Source: Sporobolomyces roseus
Taxonomy: Eukaryota; Basidiomycota; Microbotryomycetes; Sporidiobolales; Sporidiobolaceae
Length of the DNA: 64,000 bases
Assembly (NCBI GenBank): GCA_016617785.1
Contig: JADILM010000007.1
Location: 62,001 to 126,000, forward strand
Direction of reading: 5' to 3'
Below the pieces are notes generated by a model that was not told the origin of the DNA, ran no database searches, and saw only the letters and a list, made by a program, of their open reading frames with translations. Below are positions 34,676 through 46,669 of this stretch, piece by piece; positions within the stretch are counted from its first letter, which is position 1, and each line of letters begins with the position of its first letter. Made by a program: the position numbers and the translations under genes.

Positions 34676-35025
34676 AGTGAACGAATTTGTCTTTGTCTGT
34701 CCTTTCCAGATCAATGCTTTTCTCTCGTTGACCGGACAGCTGAATGAGAGAGAGAGAAGGGATGCGATTGCAAAAGATGCGAATAAGTACTAGATAGTCC
34801 GTAATTTGCGATGCGAGAGACAGATGAAACGTTTGCGAGAAGGAGAAGAAGATGACGGAAAAGAGTGGGAGTCGAAAGAGAAGATGAACGGGGAAGCCAG
34901 AAGGGGTATATGAGGAGAGGAGCGGATCTGCGTGGACCAAGGGCTGCGAAAATGAAAAGTGGTCAGGTCAGTTTCGATTCGAGAAAGAGATACGACGAAA
35001 TATCGGCTCACGAGTTTCGCCGAAC
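34676..35025. other. convergent 3' intergenic region
   Basis: 350 bp between the F-box stop and the carboxylesterase stop. No gene recognised. Confidence 0.35.
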
Positions 35026-37164
35026 TTATGCAGTAGCGTAGAGCTTGCAGGCCTCCGTACGTTGAGAGGTAGCGAGAGAGCTGCCGCCATTCGAGGTACT
35101 GCCGAGTTGAAGAACCTGGAGACCTCCAGTCGAAGGAAGGGCGGGCCAAGTCGAGTAAGAACCCGTGTTAGGGTTTCCAGTACGAGCGAAAGCACCCCAT
35201 CGAGCTTGAACTTCCTTGACGAGAGTAGACTGAGCGGAGGAGAGGGAGGAAGTAGGGGTGTTGAAAACGACGGCGATATCATCCCTGCGAGCAAATAGGG
35301 TCAGATTCAATGGTTCGAAGATCCAGGTGCGAGTTGAAGACGACTCACTCGTGACCGACCTTGCCGTCGCAAAGCCCGAAGTTGGCGTTAGACGTCGCTG
35401 GAATACCGAGATCGAATTCTCCAAGGTAGACAGTCGATTTGCCAGCAGCAGCAAGAGCGTATTGTTGAGTGGGACAGACCCTATGACGACGAGAGATCAG
35501 CAGATGATCAGGCGATCAAACAGCAGAGAGAGAGGATACTGCGAGCTCACCAGGCGAAATCAGTCGTCAAATAAACGAGTTGCTCCGTAATCTCGGCTAC
35601 ATCGTTGTTGGCAGGCTGATAGAGCTTCGATTCAACGATGGACTGTGCTCTCTCGGGATACGAGCTTTGGACGAGTCCAGCGAAGTTTTGCGGGTCAATA
35701 TTCAAGCCGTACGGTGAAGTTGCGAGAGCGTACCTGCGGAGGACAGAAAGAGCGTTAGGACGGCGCTTGAACACAAGGAGTACTGGACGAGCTTACCCTG
35801 CTGCGACAGCAGCACAGGCTTCGCTTTGGACTGTGGTGAAGATGACTTGTTTATCGGAAGAGACGACTTGTTGACCATCTCCGGTGACAAGTTCACCATC
35901 AAGAACAACGTTAAACGGTTCAGCTTGAGGAACGCCAGGGAGCTGGCCATAAGCAGCTTGACCGACGATCTGTTGTTGAGCACCGAGTAGTTCCGCGTTT
36001 GATCTGTGCGAAGGCCTCAGCCAAAGCCAGTTGCGAGCCTTGAGTTGATCGATGACGAGAGACTTGCCGACGCTCTCGGCGAGCGCGGGTGCTTGAGGTG
36101 CGTAGTCAAGAGGAGCGGATTGGATGATAGCGCGATTGAAGAGGGACGCGGCCGAGGGAGTCGAAAGGAGACTCTTGATCATTTGAGCTCCGGAAGATTG
36201 ACCCGCAAGAGTGACACGCGAAGGATCTCCTCCGAAGGGTGTGATGTCATCGTGTACAACCTCTGCAAACGTGAAAGAGTGGCATCAGCATTTTGAAGCG
36301 AGCGCTTGAGGGAAGAGAAAAGCTGAACGAACGAAGAGCCATGATGAGATCTCGCAATCCGTAGTTTCCCTCGAAGCCGTAGCGACTGTATCTGAGCCAT
36401 CCAAATAGACCAAGACGGTATTGCACGGTGACGACGATCATGTTCTGCGAGACCGATCGATTTGGGTCAGCGACGAAAAGGAAGAAAGGTGAAAACGAAG
36501 GGATGACTGACCTGAGCTTGAGCGAGAGCAGAACCGTCGATACCAGCGATACCACCGTTCGTGAACGATCCTCCGTGAACCCAAACGAAGACGGGAAGTT
36601 TCGAAGTAGGTTGAGCGCCGGGAGGAGTGAAGATGCTGTTTGAGCGTTGCGAGTTAGCAAAAATGAATACGAAGCGATACGTAAGAAGAGAAAGCAGCTC
36701 ACTTCATATATAAGCAATCCTCTGAGCCCGTGGGGCCAGTAGCGGGATCATTCTGAAGACAAGCTTGGGGCAAATTCGTTCCATCGTAAGTACTGTTCAG
36801 GCAACGAGGTTCGAAGCGACGATGAGGATGACTGAAGTCGGTCAGCTTGAACTGAATGCACTGCTAAGGAGGAGGGTACTCACGAAGTCCAATGATCCAG
36901 AGGTTCGGGACGTCTCAAGCGAAGATTGTCGACGGGAGGTTTGGCGTAAGGGAGAGTGAAGCGATTTCCAGACGACCCTACTCGTCAAATCGAAGTCAGT
37001 TTCATAGAAGATAGTCACTGAAAGACGAGCAACGCACCTAGGTAACCTGAGATCTGTCCTTTCGAAGTCGAGATGACGGGAGACCAGGTAACAGGACTCG
37101 CCTCGCAGCTTGCCAGCAAGCCGAGAGTGACGAAAAGAGAGACGAAGTGGGAGCAGGCGAGCAT
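35026..37164 (-). CDS. secreted type-B carboxylesterase/lipase
   Basis: Serine hydrolase that cleaves carboxyl esters; predicted secreted. ATG at 37164 begins a signal peptide (MLACSHFVSLFVTLGLLASC). Family landmarks in order: GSEDCLYMNIFTPPG (type-B signature 2), FVWVHGGSFTNG (oxyanion hole HGG), YRLGLFGWLRY, GGDPSRVTLAGQSSGAQM (GxSxG; the third residue of GQSSG is the nucleophile), the segment TVQSEACAA, and GKVGHDDIAVVF with the probable catalytic His. Length of about 550 residues is usual. Several short introns interrupt the gene, one between YGLRDLIMALR and VVHDDITPFGGD. No GPI or membrane anchor at the C-terminus (LYATA). The natural substrate cannot be told from sequence. Confidence 0.88.
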
Positions 37165-38449
37165 GAACAGGTCGATAGGCGAGAAGGAGAGGATGAAGGA
37201 AGGAAAGAGAGCTGTCGTTTTCCTCCCGTTTTATATCGAAGTTCGGTTGCTCGAGCGCTTCAACGAGAACGAGGCGAGGTTGCGCCTTTCCCCTTGTTTC
37301 ATACGTAAGATGTAGACGAAACAAGGGGGTAAACAGATCAGGGGAACGAGAGAGTTTGCTCAACAAAGGGAACCTTGAAGATGTCTCATGTCGTCGATCT
37401 GAGGCTCTCCACGCTCGATGAGTTGAGATCGGTCTGAAATAGAGTGCCGAACTACTACCTTTGTCAAGCTGAACCTTGTCGTCGTCTAGTAAGGTGGTGA
37501 AGGAGTTTGCCGTTTCGAAAGCGATTTCAAGTAGCGATACCGTTGTTCCGGGTTCGGTGTTGCCTCGTGTCTAGCGTAGAATAAAGGTAACTCTATCTTG
37601 AAGAGCTAAGCGAGCATCCCGAGCTATCTGATGCTGAGTGGGAGACGGAGAAATGCGAGGAATCATTTCTGGCTGACTCTGCCTCTTACCTCCACTTTCG
37701 AAAGCTCAAAGCCAGCTGTACAACCTCTGAGAGCTCTCAAGTAATCCCGGTAGTCGTGTACAACTGTCGCGAAGCTGTCCCTCAACCTCCCCATCATTCA
37801 ACATCGACTCTTCCCTCTAACCTCCTTCTCGTTTCAAGACGCACCTCGAATGCCGTCAAAGGACCTGCAAGCCAACATCATCTCCTCCGAATCATCGCCT
37901 CGAAATCCGCTCCACCTTCTTCCATCCTTCGACCTCTCTCGACATTTCGCAACCAAACATTTTCAGTCAGCCTCTCTCCGCTTCCCTCGCCGGCCCCGAA
38001 GCAGTCTAAACGAAGGGCCGTAGTAGAATCGGACCGATACCTGGATGAGGAGCCAGCGGAACTTGTCGCTCGGTCGAGGGTGCAGGGTTCTTTGGCTTTC
38101 GTTCCCTCGCTTGCCTCTCTTCGATCGTTCACGAGCCAGTCCTCCTCACCGCAGAGTCAAGTCAATCGATCTTTCACACGTACTCGCTGACCGGTGAGGC
38201 TCTTGAGGCTATCGTGCTGTAGGAACTCTTCTTTCAAGCTTCGACCTTTTCCCCTTCGCTTCGGAAGAATTTCCTGCGTCCGTTTCCGCTTTGGTCGCTC
38301 GAAGAAGGACGTACAGGAGGCTTCTCGGAACATACACTAGTGTAACAACAGACGCCTGTCAATTACCTGCAGCGTGCGGAACCTTTCGAGTTCTTCTCCT
38401 TCTTCTACCGTTCTCTCAAATCCTGAAGGTGCAATAGTTGGGGAGACAG
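37165..38449. other. divergent intergenic region, no gene recognised
   Basis: 1.3 kb between outward-facing start codons of the esterase and the 7-TM gene. A + frame at 37756-38190 is open for 144 codons (Ser/Pro/Arg rich) but begins with GTG and has no ATG; I do not call it. The region should contain both promoters. Confidence 0.4.
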
Positions 38450-40615
38450 ATGGATGAACTACAGCAGGCGATACTCTCCAAGGTCTCAAGACTACCACCA
38501 GATGTCAACCCTTTCGAAGTCATCGATGACTACATCCTCGAAACTATCTCGCCGCATCGACCGAAAAGCTTCGAGATTCAGCTCATTCTATGTATGGTTG
38601 CCCATGGCCTGTAAGCACTCTCTCTCCTACTCTACTTATCTCGAATGGCGTCTGACGAGACTGTGAGCTCACAGGTGCGGCATCTTCATCCTCGGTTCTC
38701 TAATCGTTCGAATATCTCGAGGATCTTTTTGGCTGGTTCACTTCGATTTCAAGCATCGAAGTTTATGGACACCTCATTTCACTGCGGGATGGTCAGTCTG
38801 GGCCGTGATCATGGTTGTCTGTAAGTGTCGAGTTTGGATGGGTTGCCAGGGGAGAAGCTAATCTCTCAGTTTTAACAGTTCTCGAAGTCGCTGTTTACAA
38901 CGCTATCGCTGCGGGAAGGAGTATACGACCTTCTTTTGCTTATTGGTGGACGTTCGCTTGGGTGAGTTGTCCTCTGACGCTTCTCTCGTTTCATTGCTTT
39001 CGACTGACGCTTCGTTTTTTTCACGCCAGATCCCTGCTTGGATGGGGTGAGCTCACTGTTCGCATTCTCTTCACTCTCAACGTATCGATCTGATCCTTTG
39101 CATGATCTACAGAGGTTTCACAGCGGCTTGGGCTATCTCAGTCAGTCTACTGCTCCATCTTCACGCCTCCGGTCGTGTCAACATCGTCGAGAAAGCTGCA
39201 ATTCCGGTCAACACCCTCGCAGTCATCCTTCCTATCTCTTACCTCGCCATCATCATCCCATTCGCATTTCGATGTTCGAAACACTACGAATCTGCCATGT
39301 ACGAAATCCAAACTATCCGCCGAATTCTACATGCTTCAGCTGCAGCCTACGATGGCACATTCAGTCTCCTCGATCTCGCGCCTGCATTCGCGACTGTCGA
39401 GAAGCTGGGGGAGGAGTATCTAGGGTTCGAGAAATGGTTGCGTATAACCTTCGCAGCTTATTCTATAGCAGCGATCAGTCTCGTTCTCGTAAGTCTCTCG
39501 TCTTCTTCTCGAGGCTACTGACTAATGAAACAATACTGACGCATGCTTGTACAGCTGCTGGGGATCGCTGCGATCCTGTACGTCAGGGTCCTTCGAAAAG
39601 CTCTGAATCAGGTCGGAGACGGCGCGATTCTTCGAGAGAATGCGACTACACAACGAACAGTGATGGAGAAGACCTATAGCGTGAGTCTCTCTTAGCAATT
39701 GAAGGAGGGTACGACGCTGATTGGGCACATCTTTGACAGAACTTGGTAATCACTCTGTTTTGCTTCACAACGATCGGTTGTGCGTTCTCTCCTCTGTCTC
39801 AGCTCGGAAATCAAACCTGATGTTGTCAAGAGTCATACAGCTATCTTCTCCGGTGTTTCCCTCTACATCGCAATCGATCCTGGAGCTCTCGTCTCGCATT
39901 CTACTGCAGAGGCAATCGCATTGATCGCCTTGTAAGCTGCTCGTTCCCTCAGGATCTAATCAGTCTTAAGTATACTAACGCTTTTACGCTATCTAGCTAT
40001 TCCTTCGCCTTGTTCGGTCTCCCAACTTCTTTCCTCCTCTTCATCCGTTCCTTCGATCGACACGGCTCTTCCCCTTCACCTCCTTCACCACTCTCGACCA
40101 ATCACAAACGAAATCGATCTCACTCACATCTTCCGAACCTGTCCCTTCCTTTCCGCCGACCTTCTCCTTCGACGAAATCGCAAACCCAGCTCAACTCGCT
40201 TCCGAAAGGATTCGAATTCATTGTTCCTCAACACTCTTCGAACCCCGCGAAGCCAGTCACTGTCTCCTTCGACTCACTCCCGACTCAACAAGACCACGAG
40301 AAGGACAACATCGAGCTTTCGAAGTACCTCCCCTCCTCACGACCTTTTTCTCAATTCGCTACTCCTCGTCACTCCTTCTCTTCTACGACAAACGCTCTCA
40401 GCGACTCCTCCACTGCCCAACTGACTCTCTCCGAATGGACCAACTCGACCAGAGATTCTCGAAGTGTCTTCACTCTTTCACCGAGGAAAATAGATTTCGA
40501 AATCGAGGAAGAAGACGAAGCGAGTCGAACGAGTTATCTGAATACTCTCGGTAGTCCTCTTGAACCGACTCCTTCTCCTCCTTTTGTTTACGGTGCAACG
40601 AGTAGCATAAATTGA
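38450..40615 (+). CDS. multi-pass (about 7-TM) membrane protein, unknown family, paralogue of 30197-32018
   Basis: ATG at 38450 (MDELQQAILSKVSRLPPDVN). About eight exons with good junctions, for example 38610|GTAAGC and a 57-nt intron GTGCGT...CATACAG inside the sixth hydrophobic segment, which restores a clean frame (LFCFTTIGSIFSGVSLYIAI). Hydrophobic segments: IQLILCMVAHGLCGIFILG, AVIMVVFLEVAVYNAIA, WWTFAWIPAWMGGFTAAWAI, VNTLAVILPISYLAIIIPFA, ITFAAYSIAAISLVLLLGIA, the segment above, and ALIALYSFALFGLPTSFLLF. A Ser/Thr/Pro-rich soluble tail of about 200 residues ends at TGA 40613-40615. The layout suggests a receptor-like protein with a regulated cytosolic tail, but no known receptor motif is seen. 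Confidence 0.72.
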
Positions 40616-40793
40616 ATGAAAGCTTTGTGATTGTGCCAAAAAAACGAGGTGTAAATGATATTCAACAAGAAGAAAGGGGATCCGGTAATTGTCTATACTA
40701 CATTCCTACAAGTAATTCTTTGTCCGACAGAGAAGAAAGCGTATAAGCCCCGAGAAAGTGTCTATCCTGATCATACTCCTTTCGAAAGAGAAA

Positions 40794-43012
40794 TCAAGCT
40801 CTTCTTTTCCTCCTATCCTCTCCATCTTCCTCCTTCTCATTCCCATTCACTCCATCCGCATTCCCCTCAACCTCTAATCCTTCCATACCATCCTCCAAAT
40901 CTACACTAGGTCTCTTCAACCTCCTCACCGTCTCCTCCCTTTCCCCCTCCCCATTCTCTGCAATCGGATCCGGTGAATCTCGAATCAAATCTGGTGCGTC
41001 TGATTCTCCGAGCATCGGTGCAGGTCGGAATTGATTCGAGGGAGGTTGAGAAGAGGAAGAAGGCCAACAGAAATTAGAGGGAGGAGGACCTGAGGAGGGG
41101 GTAGGGTAAGAATAAGGGTTTTGAGGAGGTTGAGATGAGGGTGGGTAGAAAGGTGAGGCGGCGATCAAGTCAGAGGCGAAAGCTGATCGAGGAACTGCTG
41201 TAGGCTGTACACGTCGACGTCTTCTCCTATCAGCATTCGCAAAGAAATAGATAGAAGTGGATTTTCGTTGCGTACCTGACTTTCCTCATCCTCTTCATCT
41301 TGCCTCCCTTCTCCCTCTTTCTCAGTATTCTCTTCCACCTCTTTCCCTTCGGCCTTCCCCTCGAATCCTTTCCCTAATATACTAGCCCCTCCAGCAGTAA
41401 CCAAACCTTTCTTCCTCCCTTCCTCAACATTACTCTCTTTCGGAATCGCAACGATCAACCTAGGTTTACTAGCGCTAGTTGATCCATTCGAATCTTGTCT
41501 AGACGGTGCCCTCTGTTGTTGTTGTGGTTGTTCGGGAGATTGACGTGAATTTGAAGTACGTGAAACGGGTCTCATTCCAGGATTTTGATCAATCATGAGT
41601 GATTGTCTTTGTTGATGCCAATGAGCCGTTGCTTCAGCTCTTTGTTGTTGAGCTAGTGCGGCGAGCATGGGATTTGAGGATCCAAACCAATTTGGTACTC
41701 CTCCTCCTCCTCCTTGCGAAGAGTTTTCTGCGGAAGAAGAAGAAGGATAGCCGTTCATTCCTGGCATTGGGAAGTTTGTTCCGAATGGATTTGGATACCC
41801 TCCAGGTGGTCCTCCTCCAAAATTGAAATTACCTCCTCCTTGAGGTCCTCCAAAGAAATTCATTGGATTTCCACCTCCTCCTCCACCATTCTGGGAACTC
41901 GAGTTGTTATTGGGTAACATTCCTGGAGGTGGAGGAGCGTTACCGAACAATCCCATTGAGAAGAGATCTGCTGGATTTGGAGGTGGGGGTAAACCGTGAG
42001 GATGTTGGTGAGGAGGATGTTGGGGGAATTGAGAGGGGAAGTGATTTTGAGGTGCGTATTGATTCGGGGGAGGTGGGAAAGCGGATAGGAAAGAATAAGG
42101 GTTTGGTTGTTGATTGTGAGGGTTCGAGGGAGGGGGAAGGGAATAAGGTGGGTAATCTGATGAAGGATTCGAATTGGATGAAGTTGGAGGATAAGGTGGT
42201 GGGTAATTTGGTGGTTGGGGTTGAGAGGAATAAGGTGATTCGTTCGAAGGAGGTCGAGATTGAGATTGAGGTGGAGGTGGTGGTTCGATAGTTCCATTAT
42301 CCGATACACTGCCATTTCTCTTTTCCCTCGCTTTCGCCGCAACAACCGCTTGTTTCCCTTTACCCTCTACTACTTTCTTTCCAGCACTGCTCCCCGATCC
42401 CGATCCTGATGCTACTGGAGTTGGTCCATTCGAAGTAGTAGAAGCTTGACGAATCCTCTCATGTTGAGCCATAGTCATCACTCCAGAACTACCTTCCGCC
42501 CCTTCCTCTCCTCCTCCTCCTGTATCCTCCATCCCTTCTTCTCCGAGTAAGGCTCCATCATCCTCGAATCCTTCATCATCTTCGTCATCGTCATCTCCTC
42601 CCACAGCACTCGCATTCATCATTTTCCCTCCCATTTTAGATGATTTCGACGCCGCTTCTTGAGCCAACAAATCTTTATTGATATAATCTTGTGGACCTCT
42701 CTTTTCATGTGGTGGACCCGCATACTACTCTCTTTGCCCTCTTTTATCAGCTCTCACTCACTCAGTGGAGAAGAAGAGAAGAAAGAGAGTCTAGCGTACA
42801 TGAGAGTATCTAAGGAGGATAGTATCCATATCACCCGAATGAAATTCAAACAATTTACCATTCGCGTTGAATACGACGACTGCTACATCCGCCGAACAGA
42901 GTACTCCTAATTCATACGCTTTCTTGAACAAACCATTTTTACGTTTCAAGAAAGTTACTTGTCGATTCCGGTCGTCTGAGATGGGAGCTATCGAGATCTT
43001 GCGTCTACCCAT
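40794..43012 (-). CDS. RLM1: MADS-box transcription factor (Rlm1/MEF2 type)
   Basis: DNA-binding factor of the SRF/MEF2 class; the yeast member Rlm1 acts below the cell-wall-integrity MAP kinase. ATG at 43012 begins directly with the MADS box: [20 protein letters not shown], then [20 protein letters not shown] and [17 protein letters not shown]. The first exon ends at LLRYSH and joins [20 protein letters not shown], which matches the MEF2-type extension. The rest is acidic (a run of Asp/Glu near residue 120), then Pro/Gln/Asn/Gly-rich low complexity, a usual activation-domain composition. A late intron joins DEESQ to [20 protein letters not shown]. Stop at 40794. The symbol reflects family resemblance, not proven orthology. 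Confidence 0.88.
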
Positions 43013-43936
43013 TCTTTCTTTTGGAGAGTGAATCAGGAATGAGGGTTCGAGATTCACTGGGATGAGGAAGGAAAGGAAGGGAGGGAGGGAGAAGAAGGAA
43101 GTGGGGAGAAGTGGGAGGAGAGGGAAGGAGGTTTCGAACTGTTTTCGTAGAGAGAGTGCGGGATCAATTGTCTCGCTGTTCCCGTTTTATAGAATGTGGA
43201 TGGGAGAAGAAGAAGACGAACCTGTGCCTGCAAAGGGAAAGGCTTGTCAAATTTGGTCTTGACTAAACTTGGCGTTGCTTGACTATCTTCAATTCTCTCT
43301 TCTTTTTCAGGGTACAGCTTGTTCCGATTGATTGTGGTGTTTTGGAGTGACGAGAGCGTAGGAAAGGAGAAGAGAGGGGGAAGTCGATTTTGAACGTGGG
43401 GAGTTTCCAAAGTCGATTCTTTTACGAGGGAGTAGCGAGAAGCTGAGTCGAGTGTCAAGGTCGGTGTATAGCGAGTAAGGTGGGTACCGAGTTGAGAGAG
43501 AGAGAGAAGGTCGACAGGAGATGAGAGACATGATCAAGAAAGGAGTATGCGATTCAATCGGATCAGCGAACAGTGGGAGAAGTGAAGTGAAGTGAGAAGA
43601 AGGAGACCAACCTGCTTTGATTGCCCTTGGATCAGCTTAGTTGTATGTCGGCAAAGTGGAGTATCTATTTTCGAAGCAAGTTGATCATTCGGAGCGGAGA
43701 GACTAGAATAACCTATGCAATACAACAGAGCAAACCTTGACAATTCTCCTTGTCTCTTCTCGAGGCATCTCACCCACTTCCGCACCACTTTGCTCTCCCA
43801 ATCTATCTGTACATTCAAGATCAACACACGAGGCCTACAAACACTCGACCAACACTCTCTCGAAGCCAGGTTTCCTTTCATCAAAACAAACAATTCCCTT
43901 TTCACTCAACTTGTCTCCTTCCCCTTGACCCCAATC
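43013..43936. promoter_or_regulatory. divergent promoter between MADS-box and coiled-coil genes
   Basis: 924 bp between outward-facing start codons. Purine-rich next to the MADS-box gene and CT-rich before 43937. Minus-strand frames are Ser/Leu/Pro low complexity. No specific binding site was confirmed. Confidence 0.4.
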
Positions 43937-46350
43937 ATGTCAGAAGACCCTTTAGCAACTCTATCAACCCAACTCCTCTCTCACGGGTACATAACACGTC
44001 CCTTATCCCTCTCTTCCCTCTTCCTTACTCCTCCCCTCCCTTCTTCCTCATCAACTTCCTCTTTGAAATCCCATCAATCCCTCTTACTCTCAAAAGCGCG
44101 CGCTCAAGATCAACTAACAAAACTATTATGGAATTTACTCGAACGATCCCTTGAATCTCGACAAGAATTGAGAGAATGTGTTGAACGAGAAGGAAGGTTG
44201 CAAGTTGAATGGGAGAGGGAGAAAGGTTTGAGGGAGAGAGCGGAGAGGGAGAAAGTAGGAGTTGAGAGAGAATTGGAAAGTGAGAAGGCGAGGTGTAAGG
44301 AGTTGGAACACAAGTTGAAAATCGAATTGGAGAGAGGGAGGGTCGCGAGAGATGATGCGAATAAAAGTAGGAATGCTTTGGCGTTTATTAGGACTCAATC
44401 AATCGTACGTCACTCTCTCTTTTCATACTCATCTCAAGAAGATGGCGCTGATGAAGTTCGAGTGTTTTCATACAGCATGAGCAAAAGAAACGAGATCAAG
44501 AACTCTCTTCCCTTCACCTAAGACTCTCTAAACTAACGACCGACACGACTCAAACAAGGTTCCTACTCCTAAACCCTTCAATCACTTCCCCTCCCACTCG
44601 AACAAATAAACGTTCTCCCACTCCTCCTTCGAATACATCAAACGAGCTCCAATACCTAGAATCAGAAATAACGTTACTCAAAGCAGCATTGGAAGAATCC
44701 GAGTTAGTTCGAGAAGAGTTGAGGGGTGAGAATAGGGAATTGAGAAGTTTCGTTGGAGAGTTGGGAGAGTGGGTAGAGAAATTATTGTATGAAGAGAAAG
44801 AATTGGATTTACTCAGTACTTCTTCCAACGAAGAGAAGGAGGAGGAAGGGGAGATGGATCAAGATAAGAGGGAAGCAATCGAGTTGTTACTGAAACTTCG
44901 AGATTCAGTCAATGAGGATGGATCAGATCAAGTACGTCCCTCTTCTTCCTCTTCCTTCTTCTCTTTCCTTTTCCCTACTTTCTTTTTTTTTGCTCAACTC
45001 GGACCTTTTTTCGTCGCTTCTTTTAGTCATTCTCAATCCCTACTCCTCACTTCTCCCTACCCACCCAACTCCTCTTACCTCAATTACATCAGAAACTCTA
45101 TGCCCTCCGCTTAACGCTCCTCGTATCGCTCCGATCAGTCGAGAGTCGAATTGAACGAGAGAAACTCGGGGCGGGGGAACAAGTTAGGGTTGAAATTGAA
45201 GCGAGGGATGAGGAGAGAGACAAGAGGGAAGAATTAGAAAGGGAATTAGGTAACGTTTTTTTTCTTCCCTTTCTCTACGTAATGAGCTTGTATTATGGAA
45301 GATACTGATTTTGAAGGAAAGGGATGGACCGTACAGAACAAGTCAAGATGAGGTTGGAGGAAGGTAATCAGTTGGTCGAACAGTTTGTAAAGTCTACGAA
45401 ACCTAGAATGTCGAATTTGATCGCGAGGGACGATTCTGGGTGAGTTTCAACAGAGCTCTCTCTCTTCGTAGTGTCTTGCTTCGGCCAGCTGACATATCGT
45501 TCATGGGATCGTTCTAGTGATGAACTACCTGTTGAGATCGCTAAAGAGCTGGAAAAGACGAAACAGGCTCTAGCAGCGAAGAAACAAAATAAGACTTCAT
45601 TGAAATTGACCGTACGCCTTTCCCCCTCTGCTTCCGCTTGTTCTCCTGATCATCGGTACTGAATTCGTCGTGTGGTGGGATATGTAGAACGCGGCAATTG
45701 ATAAACCTCTCACGTCGAACGTCCCTCGAATTTCCGAGCCACCCTCAAAATCAGTTGCCGACTTCCTAGGTTCCCTGGGATTAGACACTCCTGTCCTCTC
45801 TGGCGTAGGGAATGAGAAAGAAGCGTTGAGATCGGAAAGAATCAGTCAATCGAGCAGCAGTGGTGGGGAGAAGAAGAGATCAGAGGAAACGGAAATGAAG
45901 AGGAGGGTTAGCGCAGAGAAAGGAAAAGAGAGGGAGAAGGAAGGGGAATTTAAGAAACCCTCTTTATCAAAGAAACCTTCATCGAATCGACTTAAACCCT
46001 CTCCCTCAACCACTTCCTCATCTACTTCCTCTTCCTCCTCGTCGACCACAACAAATCGTCCTTCCCCTCTCCCTCCATCGGCACCTCCAGCGACTTCTTC
46101 AGCACTTCAATCAATCCTTTCACTCTCCCTCTCTCCTCCAACCTCGTCCGAATCAGCTCCTTTGATTTCCTCTCAACTTGCGGGGGCGAAAGAAGGGGAG
46201 AAGAAAGTGTTGGGTACTAGTCGAGCTGGGAATGGTGCTGAAGGAGAAAGTGGGAAGGGGAAGAAGACGAGGGAAGAATTGATCAGGGAGAAGAAATTGA
46301 GCTTGATGAATAAAGGATCTGTGGCGGGTGTGAGGGGGAATGTGAAGTAG
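43937..46350 (+). CDS. coiled-coil protein, SSX2IP/Msd1-like (ADIP family)
   Basis: Probably anchors microtubules at spindle pole bodies, as fission yeast Msd1 and animal SSX2IP do. ATG at 43937 (MSEDPLATLSTQLLSHGYIT). A segment reading QDQLTKLLWNLLERSLESRQ is followed by a long charged coiled coil, and the NALAFIRTQSI/HEQKKRDQELSSLHLRLSKL part matches the afadin/alpha-actinin-binding domain pattern. More coiled coil follows (ESEITLLKAALEESELVREE), then a Ser/Pro-rich basic C-terminus ending EELIREKKLSLMNKGSVAGV. About five introns; one at 44404-44476 joins the two halves of the ADIP-like region. Stop at 46350. Family assignment is by pattern and not certain. Confidence 0.65.
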
Positions 46351-46669
46351 AGAGAGAGAGGGAATAGAGGGCAAGGAGAGGGGCAGAGGAGGGGTTGGTG
46401 TTTCTATTCGTTTTTCTCGGAGGTGGGTGTCTATATTTGTTTTTTGATTCTTTATTCTGCTTTCAGCTTTCTACAATTGTACGAGGACTTGGTAACTTGA
46501 GCATCTCGTGGAGAGCCTCTTTCTTAGACTGATTCTGAACGAAGAGCCAAAGCAACAGATTACGTAAATTGCTTCGTTACAGAATCAGGGCCTCACAAAT
46601 TCAGCTACATTCCGCTTCCTTTCCATCACGCCAATAGCCTCCCTCGTTCTGATCCCTACTCGTTGCTCC
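46351..46669. other. convergent 3' intergenic region
   Basis: 319 bp between two convergent stop codons, TTT-rich in the middle (TTTGTTTTTTGATTC), consistent with 3' UTR and polyadenylation sequence. No gene recognised. Confidence 0.4.

Noticed and set aside
37756..38190. 144-codon + strand open frame upstream of the second 7-TM gene.
   Set aside because: It begins at GTG with no ATG in frame near the start, is Ser/Pro rich and has no domain; it lies in a divergent promoter region.
38450..40615. Possible frameshift in the second 7-TM gene near 39790.
   Set aside because: A normal 57-nt intron (GTGCGT ... CATACAG) restores the frame and yields a clean hydrophobic segment, so the gene is intact.
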